From contig NC_090989.1 in assembly GCF_041146395.1 (NCBI RefSeq), positions 45,968,501-46,032,500 on the forward strand: DNA of 64,000 bases, given 5' to 3'. The translations under genes were made by a program, and so were the position numbers. Source of the stretch: Eulemur rufifrons (lineage: Eukaryota > Chordata > Mammalia > Primates > Lemuridae). Below are positions 1 to 13,829 of this stretch, one piece after another; the stretch's first letter is position 1, and the number at the start of each line of letters is the position of its first letter. The notes under the pieces are model-generated. The model searched no databases. It worked only from the letters and a program-made list of their open reading frames with translations, and had not been told where the DNA came from.

Positions 1-1265
1 GGCTGAATAATATTCCATCATATGTATGTGTGTGTTTTCTTTATTCATCTGTTAGTGGACACTTAGGTTGATTCCATATCTTTGCTATTGTGAATAACAC
101 TGCAATGGGAATGCAGATATCTTTTCAAGGTACCAATTTCATTTCTTCTGGATATATACCCAGAAATAAGATTGCTGTATCATGATAGTTCTATTTTTTA
201 TCTTTACAGTAGTTCCATACTGTTTTCCATAATGGCTATACTAATTTATATTCCCAGCAACAATATACAAGGATTCCTTTTTGTCCACATCCTCACCAAC
301 ACTTATCTTTCATCTATTTGATAATAACCATCCTAACAGGTGTCAGGTTATATCTCATCGTGATTTTAAATTACATTTCCCTGATGTTTAGTGATGTTGA
401 ACATTTTTTTATATATCTGTTAGCCATTTGGATGTCTTCTTTTGAGAAATGTCTTTTTAGGTCCTTTGTCCATTTTTAACTGGGTTATTTGTTTTCTTGC
501 TATTGAGTTGTTTTGAGTTCTCTATATATTTTGAATATTAACCTTTTTTCAGATATTTGATTTGCTAATATTTTCTCTCATTCAATAGGTTGTCCCTTCA
601 TTTTGTTGATTGTTTCCTTTGCCGTGTAGAATCTTTTTAGTTTGATGCAATTCCATTTGTCTGTTTTTTTGCATTTGTTGCCTGTGTTTGGGGGATCATG
701 TCCAAAAAATATCATTGTCATTATCTAGAAGTTTTTTCCCTATGTGTTCATCTAGTAGTTTTACAGTTTCAGGTCTTACATTTATGTCTTTAATCCATTT
801 TGAGTTTATTTTTGTATATGCTGTGAGAGAAGGGTCCAATTTCATTCTTTTGCATGTGGTTATCAGTTTTCCCAGCACCACTTACAAAAGACATTGTCCT
901 TTCCTTGTTGTGTGTTGAAAATCAATTGACTGTAAAAGTGTGGATTAATTTCTGGGCTCTCTATTCCCTTGGTCTATGTCTGTTTTTATGCCAGCACTAT
1001 GCTGTTATGATCACTATAGTTTTATAGTATATTTTAAAATCACATAGTGTGATACTTCCAATTTTGTTCTTTTTGCTCAAAATTGTGCTATTTGGGGTCT
1101 TTTGTGCATACGAATTTTAGGATTTTTTTTTCTGTTTCTTTGAAAAATGCCATTGAAATTTTGATAGGTATTTCATTCAATCTCTAAACTGTTTTGGGCA
1201 GTATGGACATTTTAACAGTATTAATTCTTCCAATCGATCAACATGAGATATCTATTTATTTGTGG
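1..1265 (-). mobile_element. L1 LINE fragment, antisense, cut by window edge
   Basis: Reading the minus strand, this is the late ORF2 part of an L1. On the plus strand the order of landmarks matches an inverted L1: TATACCCAGAAATAAGATTG, then ATGTCTTCTTTTGAGAAATG, TTGTTGATTGTTTCCTTTG and finally TTAACAGTATTAATTCTTCC. A minus-strand frame at about 696-881 still reads like ORF2 protein, with [10 protein letters not shown] and VRPETVKLL. Many stops and frameshifts break it, so it is dead. The 3' end lies beyond the left edge of the window. Similarity stops near 1,265, the 5' truncation point. Divergence suggests an L1M or old L1P subfamily, which I cannot name exactly. Confidence 0.93.
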
Positions 1266-1454
1266 AGCAATATTTTTAAAACAGTCTTATTCTTGAATTC
1301 ATTGCTTCTAGAATTCTGATGGTCGTTGAAACTGAATGCTCAGATTATTAAAGTAAAAGTTGCTACAGCTATGACTGAGATTACAGAAGAAAAACTTGCC
1401 CTTAAATTCTCTGTGCCTCAATATCTTCATCTTTTTTGCTTTTAGTGAGAGAAA

Positions 1455-1562
1455 GTCCCATGAAGTTAGGGACTGTGTCTGCTCTTGCTCATTTTTATAC
1501 CTGTAGCAGTTGTCATACTGCCTGGTACACAGAATGCCCTCATTGAGTATCTGATAAATGAG
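1455..1562 (+). mobile_element. L2 LINE 3' tail fragment
   Basis: The segment follows the L2 3' tail: a block like CCATGAAGTTAGGGACTGTG, then CTGCCTGGTACACAGAATG, then a decayed TGATAAATGA end. The L2 consensus here has a CACGAGGGCAGGGA block, GCCTGGCACATAGTAGG and a TGAATGAATGA tail. It is short and strongly diverged. Confidence 0.65.
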
Positions 1563-3700
<2,138 letters not shown>

Positions 3701-6700
3701 AAAAATTTAAAACATACATATTTTAACTGGTTTAGATGAAAAATTTTCTCAAATATTTGTATTTCTTTGCCTTAACATATACTGGCCATGACTTAAACTT
3801 TTTTTGATAGCCTAAGATTTTCATTCCATTGGCTTCATTTCAACAAGTGTAATAATCCTTTCAGATCCTTTTGGATATATGTCTGTTTATCACTGTACTA
3901 GATAGTTTCTAAATGCTGGGTGTTGGGGGTATTAGGTCAACTTTTGATAGCTTTGCTGATTTCCTGGCTATGAAGACTGGTAGACTTCTGTGAGGGTGCC
4001 TTGTAGAACCTCCCTCCCTGATATGAAGGCTTCTAATCTTCTGTGAGTTTGAGGCTAAAATAGCCATATGAATATACATATAAAATAAGAGCATACTAGG
4101 AAGCTCTTTGACATGTAAAGTCCATGAAATTCATAAATTTTGGCTGCCCATGAGCCCTTTTTAATTTTTTGCTTTATTTCTTAGATTTCTGATTTATTCT
4201 AACATTTCAGATATTGAAATGTTGCTATAAATTTATAGAGCAGGGATTTCCTTTATCTCTTTTCTTAGTAGTATTTGTAGGAACAGATATAGATTTTATG
4301 TGCCTCAGTCTATGTTATCTAATGACTAAGTGAGAATTAGTTGTGTCTAAAATACTAATCAGAATATTTCCATCTAAGTATAGTTCACAGCTTCCTTATG
4401 AATTATTTTGTATTGTCCTGAGATTAGGTTTAAATTTTATTGAATGTTAATGGGGACCTTTAAATGGGTTTTTATAAGTTTTTCAGATTCGCCAGTTTGT
4501 GACATATATGTATATAATTCTTAATAAAGTCTTTTATAGCAGGCTCATTTTGATCTCCACTCTTGTCAAAATGTCTCCTATAAATGTCTACTATAAAAAA
4601 ATGGATATTTACAAAATATTTAGTAAATTATATGGTTCTATCTGATCATCAATTAAGCTGACTATGAATTGGGTGCTGGAGAGAAATCCGACCCAGTCAG
4701 TCTATTATAGAGAGTAAAAAAAAGATAGTGTTACATCAACAAAGGTTTCTGAGGGCTCTAATGTAGATTGGAGCAGTGAAGCTAAATGAGATTTTTTAGC
4801 ACCTCCCAATGACCATGTTAATCACACCTCTACTTTAGTTACCTCTCCTGTTACTAGTAACAGTTAGTTCATCACATTCCTTCAACCCTGTTTTATCCTA
4901 TTTAACCCTCTGTCCGGTTTATGCACTCAAATATACCTGGCACCAACCTTACCAAATGAGAGCAAGAAAGAGGCAGCGTAGTAACCAAAGAATGAAATTC
5001 CTCTGTCTGTATTTTGTACCGTCAGCAACATGTATCCTGAAATCTTTTTGAAGAGTCAGTTAATGAAGTTTGAGAATCCTTGGATTATCTGACATTTAAA
5101 GTTAAATTTAGCAGATACTTTTTTCTCCAAAATTATTCCTAGACTTCTTGAGTATTTCTATTGACTGTCTTTTCATTTCTTTTCCATTTAAAAGTCTTCC
5201 TTCTTGAGCATTATAAATGTAAGCTGATGTATCTTTGTGTAACAGTGTGATTCACATTCTACTGGACTATCATTTGCCTTTCAAGTTGTTATAGCAAAAT
5301 TAAGGCGTAAGAGAATTTTTCATCATATTGTCATCCAACTTCATGGCTTATTTTTATTATTATTATTTTTTTAAGTCACTTAGGATTTATGGAAGAGAAT
5401 TCCAGAAAGCTACAGTGGCTCTTTTTTTCAGTTAGTGAAAATGGCTAGAGTGAGACTGAGGGCAGTGGGGGAGTATGGCACAAGGAAATTGGCTTGAAAG
5501 TTCTACATATTATATGCAATTTAATTTTCTAAGTAATATCCCTGATTCAGTAATCAGCCTGGGTAGTAGCCATACAAGTTTTCTTATTCCCTGGAAAGCC
5601 CGACTATAATCGAGAACTTTGCTAGCATATCATGTACCTTATAATTTTATTTTCTAAAGTTAAGTGGCATTTAATGTCTTCATTTCCTCATGTAACCTTT
5701 TAAAAGTCTTGTATCTTCATTTATTTTATTGCCCCCACACCCTCTTTCTATTTCACATAATTCTTTGCTATTCACTTCAGTGTTCTGCAAGTAAATCATT
5801 TGCAGATTTTCTAAAAGCTGGATTCTCTCACTTAGGACCTAATATTGTGGTTTCTTAGCAAAAGACAAGTTTATAACTGGAAGCCGTAAGTTCCCTAAAT
5901 CTGTACAAGTTTACACTAGAAAGCCAAAATATTCCCTCAGTAATCACTGAACTTTTAAAAGAAAATAGATGCCATCAGCCTAAAAACAGAATCCATTCAT
6001 TAGGCTCTGGGCATTTTGAAGGCCTAAGATAAGTAGGGCATGTGAGACTCAGCATTACTTTGGCCATTCTCTTTAGATGACTACAGTTGGGGTAGCATCT
6101 TTTGCCAAAGCCTAAAAGACATAAAAATATGAATTGGCAAGAGGGTAACCTCTCTCACTTTATTCTTACCTAAAGGAAAAGCAGCAGTTGAAAATTAATA
6201 ATAATTGAGGACATTTTTTAAATAGTCTTAAAATTCTTAAGTATTTATTTTACTGATTTAATTTAAAAATTGCCAAGCTAGTCACATCTTACTATTTACT
6301 TACTAAGAGCTATTGTATTAGAAAGTAATGAATAATTTTGTGTGCCAATGTGCTCTACTTTTCCAGGCATTTCGATTGCCTTGACCTCAAATCCCCCTGC
6401 AAAATTCCCCAGTTTATTGCTCTCACATAGAGCACAGGACAAACACCCTTGTCCTGATGTCACTGCTTTTCCAGGCGTCAAACTAAACTGTTGAAAGTAC
6501 TTGAATTTCTGGTTACACACTGTAGAGCTCTCCCATAATATGCTCATTCTTCTTTGGAGATGATAAAAAGTGAGGCTCAAGTTTTTGTGCCCTCAACTAT
6601 ATCCCACTTGGTTTGTTGCTACCTTCCAAGTTAAGCGTCTTCAGCGCCTCTACTCTGAAAAATAAGCTCACGATGCACAGCATTAGGCAATAGGCTTCTG

Positions 6701-7224
6701 GAGAGAAGGAGCCCTTCCCAGAATTTCAGAATTGTCTCATTGGAGAGAAAAATCCCTATAATGTTTTGTTTTACATGGAGAATGTGAGTGTCAGAACAAA
6801 GAAGCAAGAGAACTATCATGAGCTCTTGGATGTGAAGTAAGACCGGCATTGTGACCCCATTTTAGAAGGGTACTGGCCCTCCATAAGGCAGTGCTTTAAA
6901 CAAATCAGGGAATTTTAAATCAACTATATTGGTTGCTTCTATTTTTAAAATCTCAGAATATACAGAAAGATCTAAATTCAATATACCAGGGAAAGCTTTG
7001 TTAAGGGAATCTTCCCTTCCTCTGCCTGTCCTTTCCATGCATTCTAGGAGCATCTGGGAGTTTTAGGGATTCCCTAGATGTTTAATGAGGACATTATTAA
7101 TTCAATAGAAATAGTGATTTACAGGTTAAAGGAAAAACGTCTGACACTTTATGAAACCCTGTTCTTTTTAATGGAAAAGGAAGAATAGCTTGGATTCTAG
7201 GTCCTATTTTGTATATGTGTCTGT

Positions 7225-7227
<3 letters not shown>
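3701..7227. other. Unassigned sequence, no gene seen
   Basis: No exon, RNA gene or recognisable repeat stands out over 3.5 kb. Local features are a 9-bp perfect inverted repeat at 4,201-4,223 (AACATTTCA, spacer GATAT, TGAAATGTT) and an ATT-rich run near 5,350. The minus-strand ORFs of 94 and 72 codons between 6,296 and 6,849 have no motif I recognise. Confidence 0.5.
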
Positions 7228-7265
<38 letters not shown>

Positions 7266-7280
7266 CGCGCGCGCGCGCAC
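7228..7280. repeat. (TG)n(CG)n compound microsatellite
   Basis: About 30 bases of alternating TG run without a break into 22 bases of alternating GC (7,257-7,278), then CAC. The whole 50-odd bases are perfect alternating purine-pyrimidine, the classic Z-DNA-prone pattern. Eleven successive CpG steps are unusual in AT-rich, CpG-depleted mammalian DNA. Confidence 0.97.
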
Positions 7281-10104
7281 AGAGATCGACATGTATAGCA
7301 ATACTCATTTCCTTTTTCCACAAAGCATTTGCAGTAGCTTATAAACAAAATACAAAATAAAATTCACATAGGGATTTTTAAAACTGAATAAAAATAGAGA
7401 AAACCATGGGAAAGGAATAGTATTAGAATAACCTTGAGTCTCTCAGGAATCCTACAGGTCTTTTGTTTGAGCTGCAGTAGCAGTAGCATTAAGAGAGGAG
7501 ACAAGACACAGTTCTGTCCTGGAGAGGAGCTGATTTTCCTTTGGTCCTCTTCTCCATTGCCACCCAAGTTGAGCCAGTGCCAAGTCCACTATCAGCCCTT
7601 TGGCTTCACCTGGCCTGTGCATTCATTCTAGTTCAGTTTCACCTGACCTGTGCATTAATTCTAGTTCCTCTGGCACTGCCTTTGTGCTCATTATGGACAA
7701 CTCTGCCAGAGTATTCATTCCATTGCTTTAGAAAGACCTGCAGTCTCAACTGTTGCACATCCGTTACAGAAACAGCATTGAGTGTGATGTTGGAAGAATT
7801 GCACATGCATCTTATATTGGGCCTAAGTATTTAAGAGGGCTTCAAACATAATAATAAACTCTCAGTTTATTCTCTTGGCTTCACAAGTACTTCCATGGGA
7901 TGGACTTAAATGAGGGACACCCAGAAACTGGCCAACCACAGGGGAAAAGAAAGTGAGGGAAGATTCCATTCTGCCTGACTCAGCTGAGATAGGTAGAAAA
8001 CCTAAGGATCTTTTTCCTTAGCTGTCATCATTTGTTTCCATCATTTGTTCCCATGGTTATTTTCCGCTGCCCAGTTGTTATTTGCACTTCTTTAAAAATA
8101 CATCAGTGAATGAGCCTCGAGAGGCAAAGAGAATTGAGGTGCTATACCAAAGTCTGAGATTATTGAAAGTTTTGGACTGAGGTCCCACCTCTGAGCTCAT
8201 GCTTTTCTATTACTCTATACTTGGCTGAAGATCTGACACTAGATGCACCATAACTATTGCAAAGGCCATGCAATCTCTTGCTTTTTAGATTTCCACTGAC
8301 ATTTTTGCCTTTTGTTAGAGTAGCCACACCTTCCTGTGAGTTTCAGGTGTTTTAACCATTTAGGAAAAAGAGGGGAGGACGAAAGAAAGGAATCGGTGGT
8401 AAATAAATGGTACCTGAGAATGGAAAGGTCACAGATGAAAGTGGAGTATGTGCTACCTTCTGGCCCAGGCCAGGTGCTTGGGTGTGGAGATCATGTGTGT
8501 CCCCAGTGCAGTCACTCTTGCAGTGGTAATTCTCCCAGTTTAGCCACCACCAAGTAATGTTCTTTGTTTTTCTATAGTGCTTGTCAAGATGCTATGACAA
8601 CTGGTTGGTTTTATGCAAACAGAGCCTGGCTCTTGAGAGACAGTGTGTCTGAAAGGCAAACATGGATGGCAGCCATTGGCACCCAGAAGAGTCAGAAACC
8701 ACAGATTGTTTTCTCGTTGGATGAACAGCTTAAAGCAACGTAAAGTTAATTGAAGAATTCCTTGAAAGTGAAGTCAGACTAAAAGAAATGCTCTGAGTCT
8801 ATAATTTACTAAATGTGAAAGATCTGTAAGTGGTAGTGAGACTAAGAGTTTAGGGGGGGAAAAAGAACATTTTTGTAAACAGATCTGGCTTATATTATTG
8901 CCTAGGCTGTTTTAATTATTTGCTCTAATAATGTAGATCTGCAGAAGAATCTCTAATTAGGTAAGGCTTGATTTATGGAGTTGGCCTCATATAAACCATG
9001 ATGTCATGGTGTGCTGCAGAAAATTACAGGCCTGGTCTTGCCATTGAAAACTATTATTTCTACCTAGAACTACTCAGGCTCTGCATGTCTACTCTTAGGA
9101 AACTAAAGCATTCTGTGTTCTTGTTTGCAATATGCCTTCCCCAGGTAAATTCAACATATATTATTACTCATCAAGTAATTTTATCAAACATGAAAAAAAA
9201 AAAACTGGGGAGAGAAGAGGCAGAGGAAAAACTCTAGAAGTTAAAGAAATCTTTACTTCCTGGGAAGTTAGTAGAGACTGACCTATGATTTCCTACAGAA
9301 GTACATTCATTTTACCTTCAGCTGATAGGCTGGGAATGATATGCCAGACTGTCAAAAGTAGTATCTGTCTGTTGGTCCCTCCCTCCCACAACCCTAATCC
9401 CATCCTCCCCACTCCCTCCCCAGCCACTTCTTATAAAGCCGCTTTAGTATCACCAGCACCTATTTCATCTGGTTTTAAATAAGAGCATGGGGCCTCTTTA
9501 ACATTTCACCATGGTCCTTATTCCCTCTCCCATTGTAGTAGAGGCCTTGATGTAGGGCCAAGGCCTGTTCTTTGATTATAGGTCTGCTGATTACAATTTC
9601 CTGACATTTTTCTCACATTAATTATACCTTGATGATTGTGTTTTCTATGGTTTCCCATTTCAGTTTTGTTGAATTTTTGCTCTTGTAGAGCAAGACTGTA
9701 GAAAGAACTCTTCCAGATTTTTACAAGTTGTTTTCCTGTCTTTTACAATTACCTAACTTACATCTTCTGCCTTGATAGCCATTTTAAGTCATTTGCCTTT
9801 ATCAGGGCTTCTCAAACTATTCAATGTACTTTCCATAGAAAACAACTCTTTTCCTTCACTGTTATATTTCATCGGTTTACATAATATTTCATTAAATTAT
9901 GTGATAACAGTAACAAACCCAATGGGCATAAACACATTTGGGCACAAACACAACTCTAAACGGTTGGAAGAAGTGCATGGTGTGTAGTAGAGGGTGGCCT
10001 TCTAGCCTCCAGCATAGTCTGTGTGGGCTCAGTCCTGGGTGAAACACAGGGGTAGAAGGGGTAGGCAGAGCTCAGCACAAAAGCTTCTGCCTCTGTGCTC
10101 TCCA
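7281..10104. other. Unassigned sequence, no gene seen
   Basis: No repeat or gene recognised. A C-rich stretch lies at about 9,377-9,425 (CCCTCCCTCCC and CCCACTCCCTCCCC). Plus-strand ORFs of 65-97 codons at 7,434-7,834 overlap each other in different frames and show no domain. Confidence 0.5.
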
Positions 10105-10235
10105 CACTCTTCATTTTACAGATGGGACCCAGGGTGGTTACATGGCTTGTCCAAGTTCAGAAACTAGTTCATGGCGAAGCTGGGTATCGTGATTCCCGAG
10201 CCAGGGTTCTCCCAGGGCACCACAGGAAGACCGAT
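10105..10235 (+). mobile_element. MIR SINE fragment
   Basis: The core landmarks appear in order: CATTTTACAGATGGGACCCA, GGTGGTTACATGGCTTGTCC, then AGCTGGGTATCGTGATTCCC. This matches the MIR segment that runs from ATTTTACAGATGAGG through the tRNA-like end. Confidence 0.75.
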
Positions 10236-11149
10236 ATCCTGACCCTTTATCATGCTTATCTGACTGTGAGCCAAAGGTGAAAAATGCAGGTTTATAGAGT
10301 ATAATTTGATTTATTGCTGTAAAGTAGCTATCTTGATGCTTACTTTACCCATAGTTTTTGTTACTAATGAACACATATATTTCTTTGCATTCTTTCTGAT
10401 ATTAAAACTGATCCTTCTTTATTGTGAGGAGGCAATCAAGACCATGAGATTTATCAATTCTGTCTGTAAATGACCATACTCGGATAAGAGAGAGAGAGAG
10501 GCTGCATGGAAGAATTTTCCTATGTTCTGTAGGGCTTGTCCTTCTTCCCATCCACAGACCCATACTGCTTATGGCTTTTTATATCAGTCTAGAGGCAATT
10601 GTTAAAGAGCACAGGCCTCTGAGACAAAGCTGCTTTGCAGCTGAGCCAGGGCAATAAGGTTCATATTTATTTGATAACTTTCACAAACCATATTTGTTAA
10701 CTTTCCTAATATTAAGTTGGGAAGGTTTTTTAAAAATCGCTTCTTCCCTTCCCTTCCTTCTAGTGCTTCCCTCCTTCCCACCCACTTTCAGAAAGGATTT
10801 GATGTTGCCTAGAGTCAAAATATACCTACAACTGGGCAGTTTAAAATAAAATCAAAACCATTAGGATGAATATGAAGAAAGGAGAAAGATATTGTACTCA
10901 AATCCCTGAGGTAATACGGCTTTGCTGTTACTGAACAGCGCATTTAGCTCTGAGCTTCCTGGTAGAGAAAGTGAAACAAGACATTTGGTTTCACATTATT
11001 TTTATTTGCTGAAAGAAAACATTAAGTCTTCCACAGAGACACTGGTACCAGGTACTTCATTCTAAGCCGATGTTTTTCATATAAGTGAAACCAAATAACC
11101 ATAGAACAGGGGATTCATGTATACATTACAGTTTGAGAAGTCCTGCTAT
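10236..11149. other. Unassigned, possible MIR scrap
   Basis: A short (GA)n run sits at 10,486-10,500. AAAGAGCACAGGCCTCTGAGAC at about 10,606 looks like the antisense start of a MIR, but it decays after about 60 bases. The rest is unassigned, including a CTTCCC-rich stretch near 10,745-10,780. Confidence 0.45.
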
Positions 11150-11265
11150 ATAGTCCATCTCCATTTTTTGTAGATATAGAACAGAAGTACAGAGAAGATA
11201 AATAATTTGCCAGTCACCAGGCTTGTTGGCCTAGAGCCAGTGTCCCTTGGTACCAACCTGGGCCT
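11150..11265 (+). mobile_element. MIR SINE fragment, diverged
   Basis: CCATCTCCATTTTTTGTAG, then AGTACAGAGAAGATAAATAA, TTTGCCAGTCACCAGGCTTG and CTAGAGCCAGTG follow the MIR order (acagatgagg, gaggttaagtaa, cttgcccaaggtcac, gcagagccagg) with many changes. Confidence 0.6.
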
Positions 11266-11907
11266 CAAAGCTCCTTTGTTTAGAAACCACAGGTATATTG
11301 AAATATGGTGCTGGACATAGTCTGTGTCCCCAGTGTCCAGCACCTTCCCCCACTCCTGGGCACTTGGGACACAGTCTGTGAAATAGTCTTGGGGTTTAGA
11401 CTTGATGAAGTCAGAGTACATAGAAGAGAAGTTTCTTCAAGAAGCTTCTCTTGTGACCATGAGGCTGGACCTGTATACCAGAGTGCTGTCAAATTGCTGT
11501 GGAGGAGAAAACTAGAATAATAATGCACAGTAAGTCCTCCTTTTATGCCCTGTTTTTAAATACTTTATCAAAAATGCCCTTTGTTTAGTCAAAATTGTGG
11601 GCAAATTTATGTTACATTTTTGCTACAATGAGTATGTGAGAGACTTTAGGGAGGGGTCCTAAACTCAAGCTACTAGGCAAATACAAACAGCTGTTTAGTA
11701 TTCAGAAGGCCCGACATAAGACAACGAGGAGCAGGGTCTGTAGTGTACCAAAGGGCCGGTGTCCTATCTCAATGGGGCAACTGCTTCTCAGCTCCAGTGC
11801 ATTTTTGTGATGTGAAAAATGTAGCTATGCAGCTGACCAGATCTTCCAGTACTTGGAGAGAAGCTGGAAGTCTGGATTATTAAGTTAAATCTCCTGAGTT
11901 TAAATCT
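11266..11907. other. Unassigned sequence
   Basis: No repeat family recognised. Overlapping ORFs on both strands at 11,146-11,528 cover one another and have no recognisable domain, so I do not call a gene. Confidence 0.5.
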
Positions 11908-12720
11908 TGGCAACTCCTTCCTTCCATTTGCTCAAGCCAGAAACCTTGGAGTTATCCTTGACTCCGGTCTTCCTTTCAAAACCCACATCTAATCCATCAG
12001 GAAATCCTGTTGGCTCTACCCTCCAAATATATTCAGAATCTGATCACTTCTTACGGATCTCTGTTGCACTACTGTTGTCCAGACTACCAAGTGTCTCTCT
12101 AGAATTATTATAGTAGCCTCCTAACTGGTCTTCATGCTTCCATTCTTTCTCTCCTACAGTCAAAGGGATCTTATTGAAACATAGGTCAGATCATGTTTCC
12201 CCTCTGCTCACAACCCTCCAAAGTCTTCCCATCTCATCAGCATGTAAGCCAAAGTCTTCCCAATGACCCATGAGACTCTCTAACCTCATCTCTGCAGCCA
12301 CAGTAGCCTCCTGTCTGTTCCTCAATTATGCCAGCTCATTTCCCCCTCATGATGTTCGCCCTTGCTGTTCTCTTTTCCCCAGGTATCTCCATGGCCCCAT
12401 TCATCCCCTTCATCCCTTTGCATAAATGTCATCTTCTCAGTGAGGCCTGCTTGGACACACCGTCTAAACTTATGACCACACACACAAATACACATATCCT
12501 CCTGCTCCTCTTCTCTTAGTTTTTCCTTTTAATGCATATCATGATTTAATATACTACATAATTTTCTTCTCTATTACCTGTCTTATGTATTCGAATATAG
12601 CTTCCACAAGGATAGGGACTTTGTATGATTTTGTGTATTTGTTCATTGCTGTATACTTTGCCTCTAGAAATGTGCCTCATGCATAGTAGGTGCTCAAAAA
12701 ATGCTTGATGAATGAATGAA
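11908..12720 (+). mobile_element. L2 LINE, 3' end, well preserved
   Basis: About 810 bases of an L2 3' end in sense orientation. Landmarks in order: CTTGGAGTTATCCTTGACTC, ATCCATCAGGAAATCCTGTT, CTCCTAACTGGTCTTCATGC, GGTCAGATCATGTTTCCCC, CTTCTCAGTGAGGCCTGC and the terminal TAGTAGGTGCTCA with an AATGAATGAAT tail. The first part was once the C-terminal part of the L2 protein. The frame is broken, and the plus-strand ORFs at 11,907-12,519 are shadows of it. L2 lacks a poly-A tail and ends in a short repeat, as seen here. Confidence 0.93.
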
Positions 12721-12736
12721 TCTTAAAAACAATGTT

Positions 12737-12805
12737 TTCAACTTGGGCCAAACGAAACTTCATTGGGCCAAACCCAGCCTATACTCCTTTTGGCCTAGTC
12801 AAAAA
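12737..12805. other. Possible hAT-like scrap after L2
   Basis: TTGGGCCAAACGAAACTTCA and TTGGGCCAAACCCAGCC resemble the GGCCAAACAAAAC / GGCTGAATTCAACC motif seen again at 44,065-44,105. Both could be pieces of one old short DNA transposon. The match is brief. Confidence 0.3.
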
Positions 12806-13099
12806 GAAGAGGAAGTGCTTCCCCAGTGGCACAGATTAGCTTGAGGACAGAGTTTATAAATGCATCATGATGTCTTCCCTGCTCAGGAAACCGTAAAAGA
12901 GTTCTTCCACTCCCGCACGTCTTCCCCTACTCCCACCCTGCTCAACTGTAATGCATGCTTATTGTTTTATGCCTTATCATTGTGTCTCCCAGTGCATTGC
13001 TATTTAGAATATGAAGAGTGTTGTGTGAATTATTTTAGCCTCCTAACTGAGCTTCCAAATCTCTGAAGGTGGGAAACATTTGAACAATTTGATTCGCTT

Positions 13100-13410
13100 T
13101 CTACAACACAGAGTTTAGAATTGGGCAAGCAATGAGTGAGAGGAAGAGCATTACAGAGGGAAAAACATACTTAAAGACAATCAGGTGGAAAAACCTTAAC
13201 ACTTTGGAAGAGAACGAGTGAAACTGGAGTGGGGAGTGGGGGGAGGGAAGTGCTTAGAAAAGATGTTGAAGAGTAGGCTGGGACAAATCTTTCAGGCCAG
13301 GTAAGGAGTTTCGATGTCACTGTTAAGACCAATGGGAAGCTATCAAAAAGTTTTTAAGTACTGGAATGATGGGGTTAGATTTATATTGATTAAATCTCAT
13401 TCTGGGTTTT
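13100..13410 (-). mobile_element. L2 LINE fragment, antisense
   Basis: The plus strand reads as inverted L2: AAGAGCATTACAGAGGG, CAGGCCAGGTAAGGAGTTTC, CAATGGGAAGCTATCAAAA and TACTGGAATGATGGGGTTAG. These match the inverted L2 blocks around 'gggaagccattgagggttt'. It lies only about 400 bases from the sense-oriented L2, so it is a separate insertion. Confidence 0.8.
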
Positions 13411-13464
13411 CTGAGAATTTAGGACGCCAATAATAACAACAATAAAACAACAACAAAACAAATG

Positions 13465-13685
13465 CAGCTAATATTTATTGAGCACTAGTGCCAGGGAGTC
13501 CGCTAAGTGCTTTAAACAGATTATTTTACTTAATTTTCATATCACTTTGACTTATATATCATTATTCCCATTTTGCAGATGAGGAAACTGAGACACACTA
13601 AAGTTAAGTAATTTGCCTAAAGTCACATAGCTAACTCATATAACCAAGGCCATCATTTTTCAGTCTTTGCTCTTAGCCATCAAGC
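13465..13685 (+). mobile_element. MIR SINE
   Basis: A good match to MIR: TAATATTTATTGAGCACTAG, GCTAAGTGCTTTAAACAG, CCCATTTTGCAGATGAGGAA, AAGTCACATAGCTAACTC. An A/C-rich simple stretch (13,428-13,462) precedes it. Confidence 0.92.
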
Positions 13686-13699
13686 TTTTCTTCTTCCAG

Positions 13700-13829
13700 T
13701 TCTCCCCTAATCCTGTATTCAAGATGAGCATTTAGGAGGTTATTGTTATATTCCAGGCAAGAGATCCTTCTCTAATTCTGGATTCAGGGTGAGCATTTAA
13801 AAGGTTATTGTTATGTTCCAGGCAAGGTT
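13700..13829. repeat. 65-bp tandem duplication, two copies
   Basis: Two neighbouring copies with a period of 65 bases. Shared blocks are CTAATyCTGkATTCA, GAGCATTTA at 13,726 and 13,791, and GGTTATTGTTATrTTCCAGG followed by CAAG. The copies differ at about one base in ten, so the duplication is not recent. Confidence 0.9.

Noticed and set aside
696..881. Minus-strand ORF of 61 codons with clear protein-like sequence
   Set aside because: It matches L1 ORF2 ([19 protein letters not shown]) and lies inside a truncated L1, so it is a relic, not a gene.
4201..4223. 9-bp perfect inverted repeat AACATTTCA-GATAT-TGAAATGTT
   Set aside because: Short AT-rich palindromes of this size are expected by chance in 64 kb. 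No other feature adjoins it.
7097..7348. 83-codon ORF with RARARAHTHTH repeats
   Set aside because: This is only the translation of the (TG)n(CG)n microsatellite.
10575..10597. TATGGCTTTTTAT, identical to the start of miR-135
   Set aside because: The match stops after 13 bases and the flanks do not form the needed hairpin.
11146..11528. Three overlapping ORFs on both strands
   Set aside because: They cover the same bases in different frames, partly over a MIR, with no recognisable domain.
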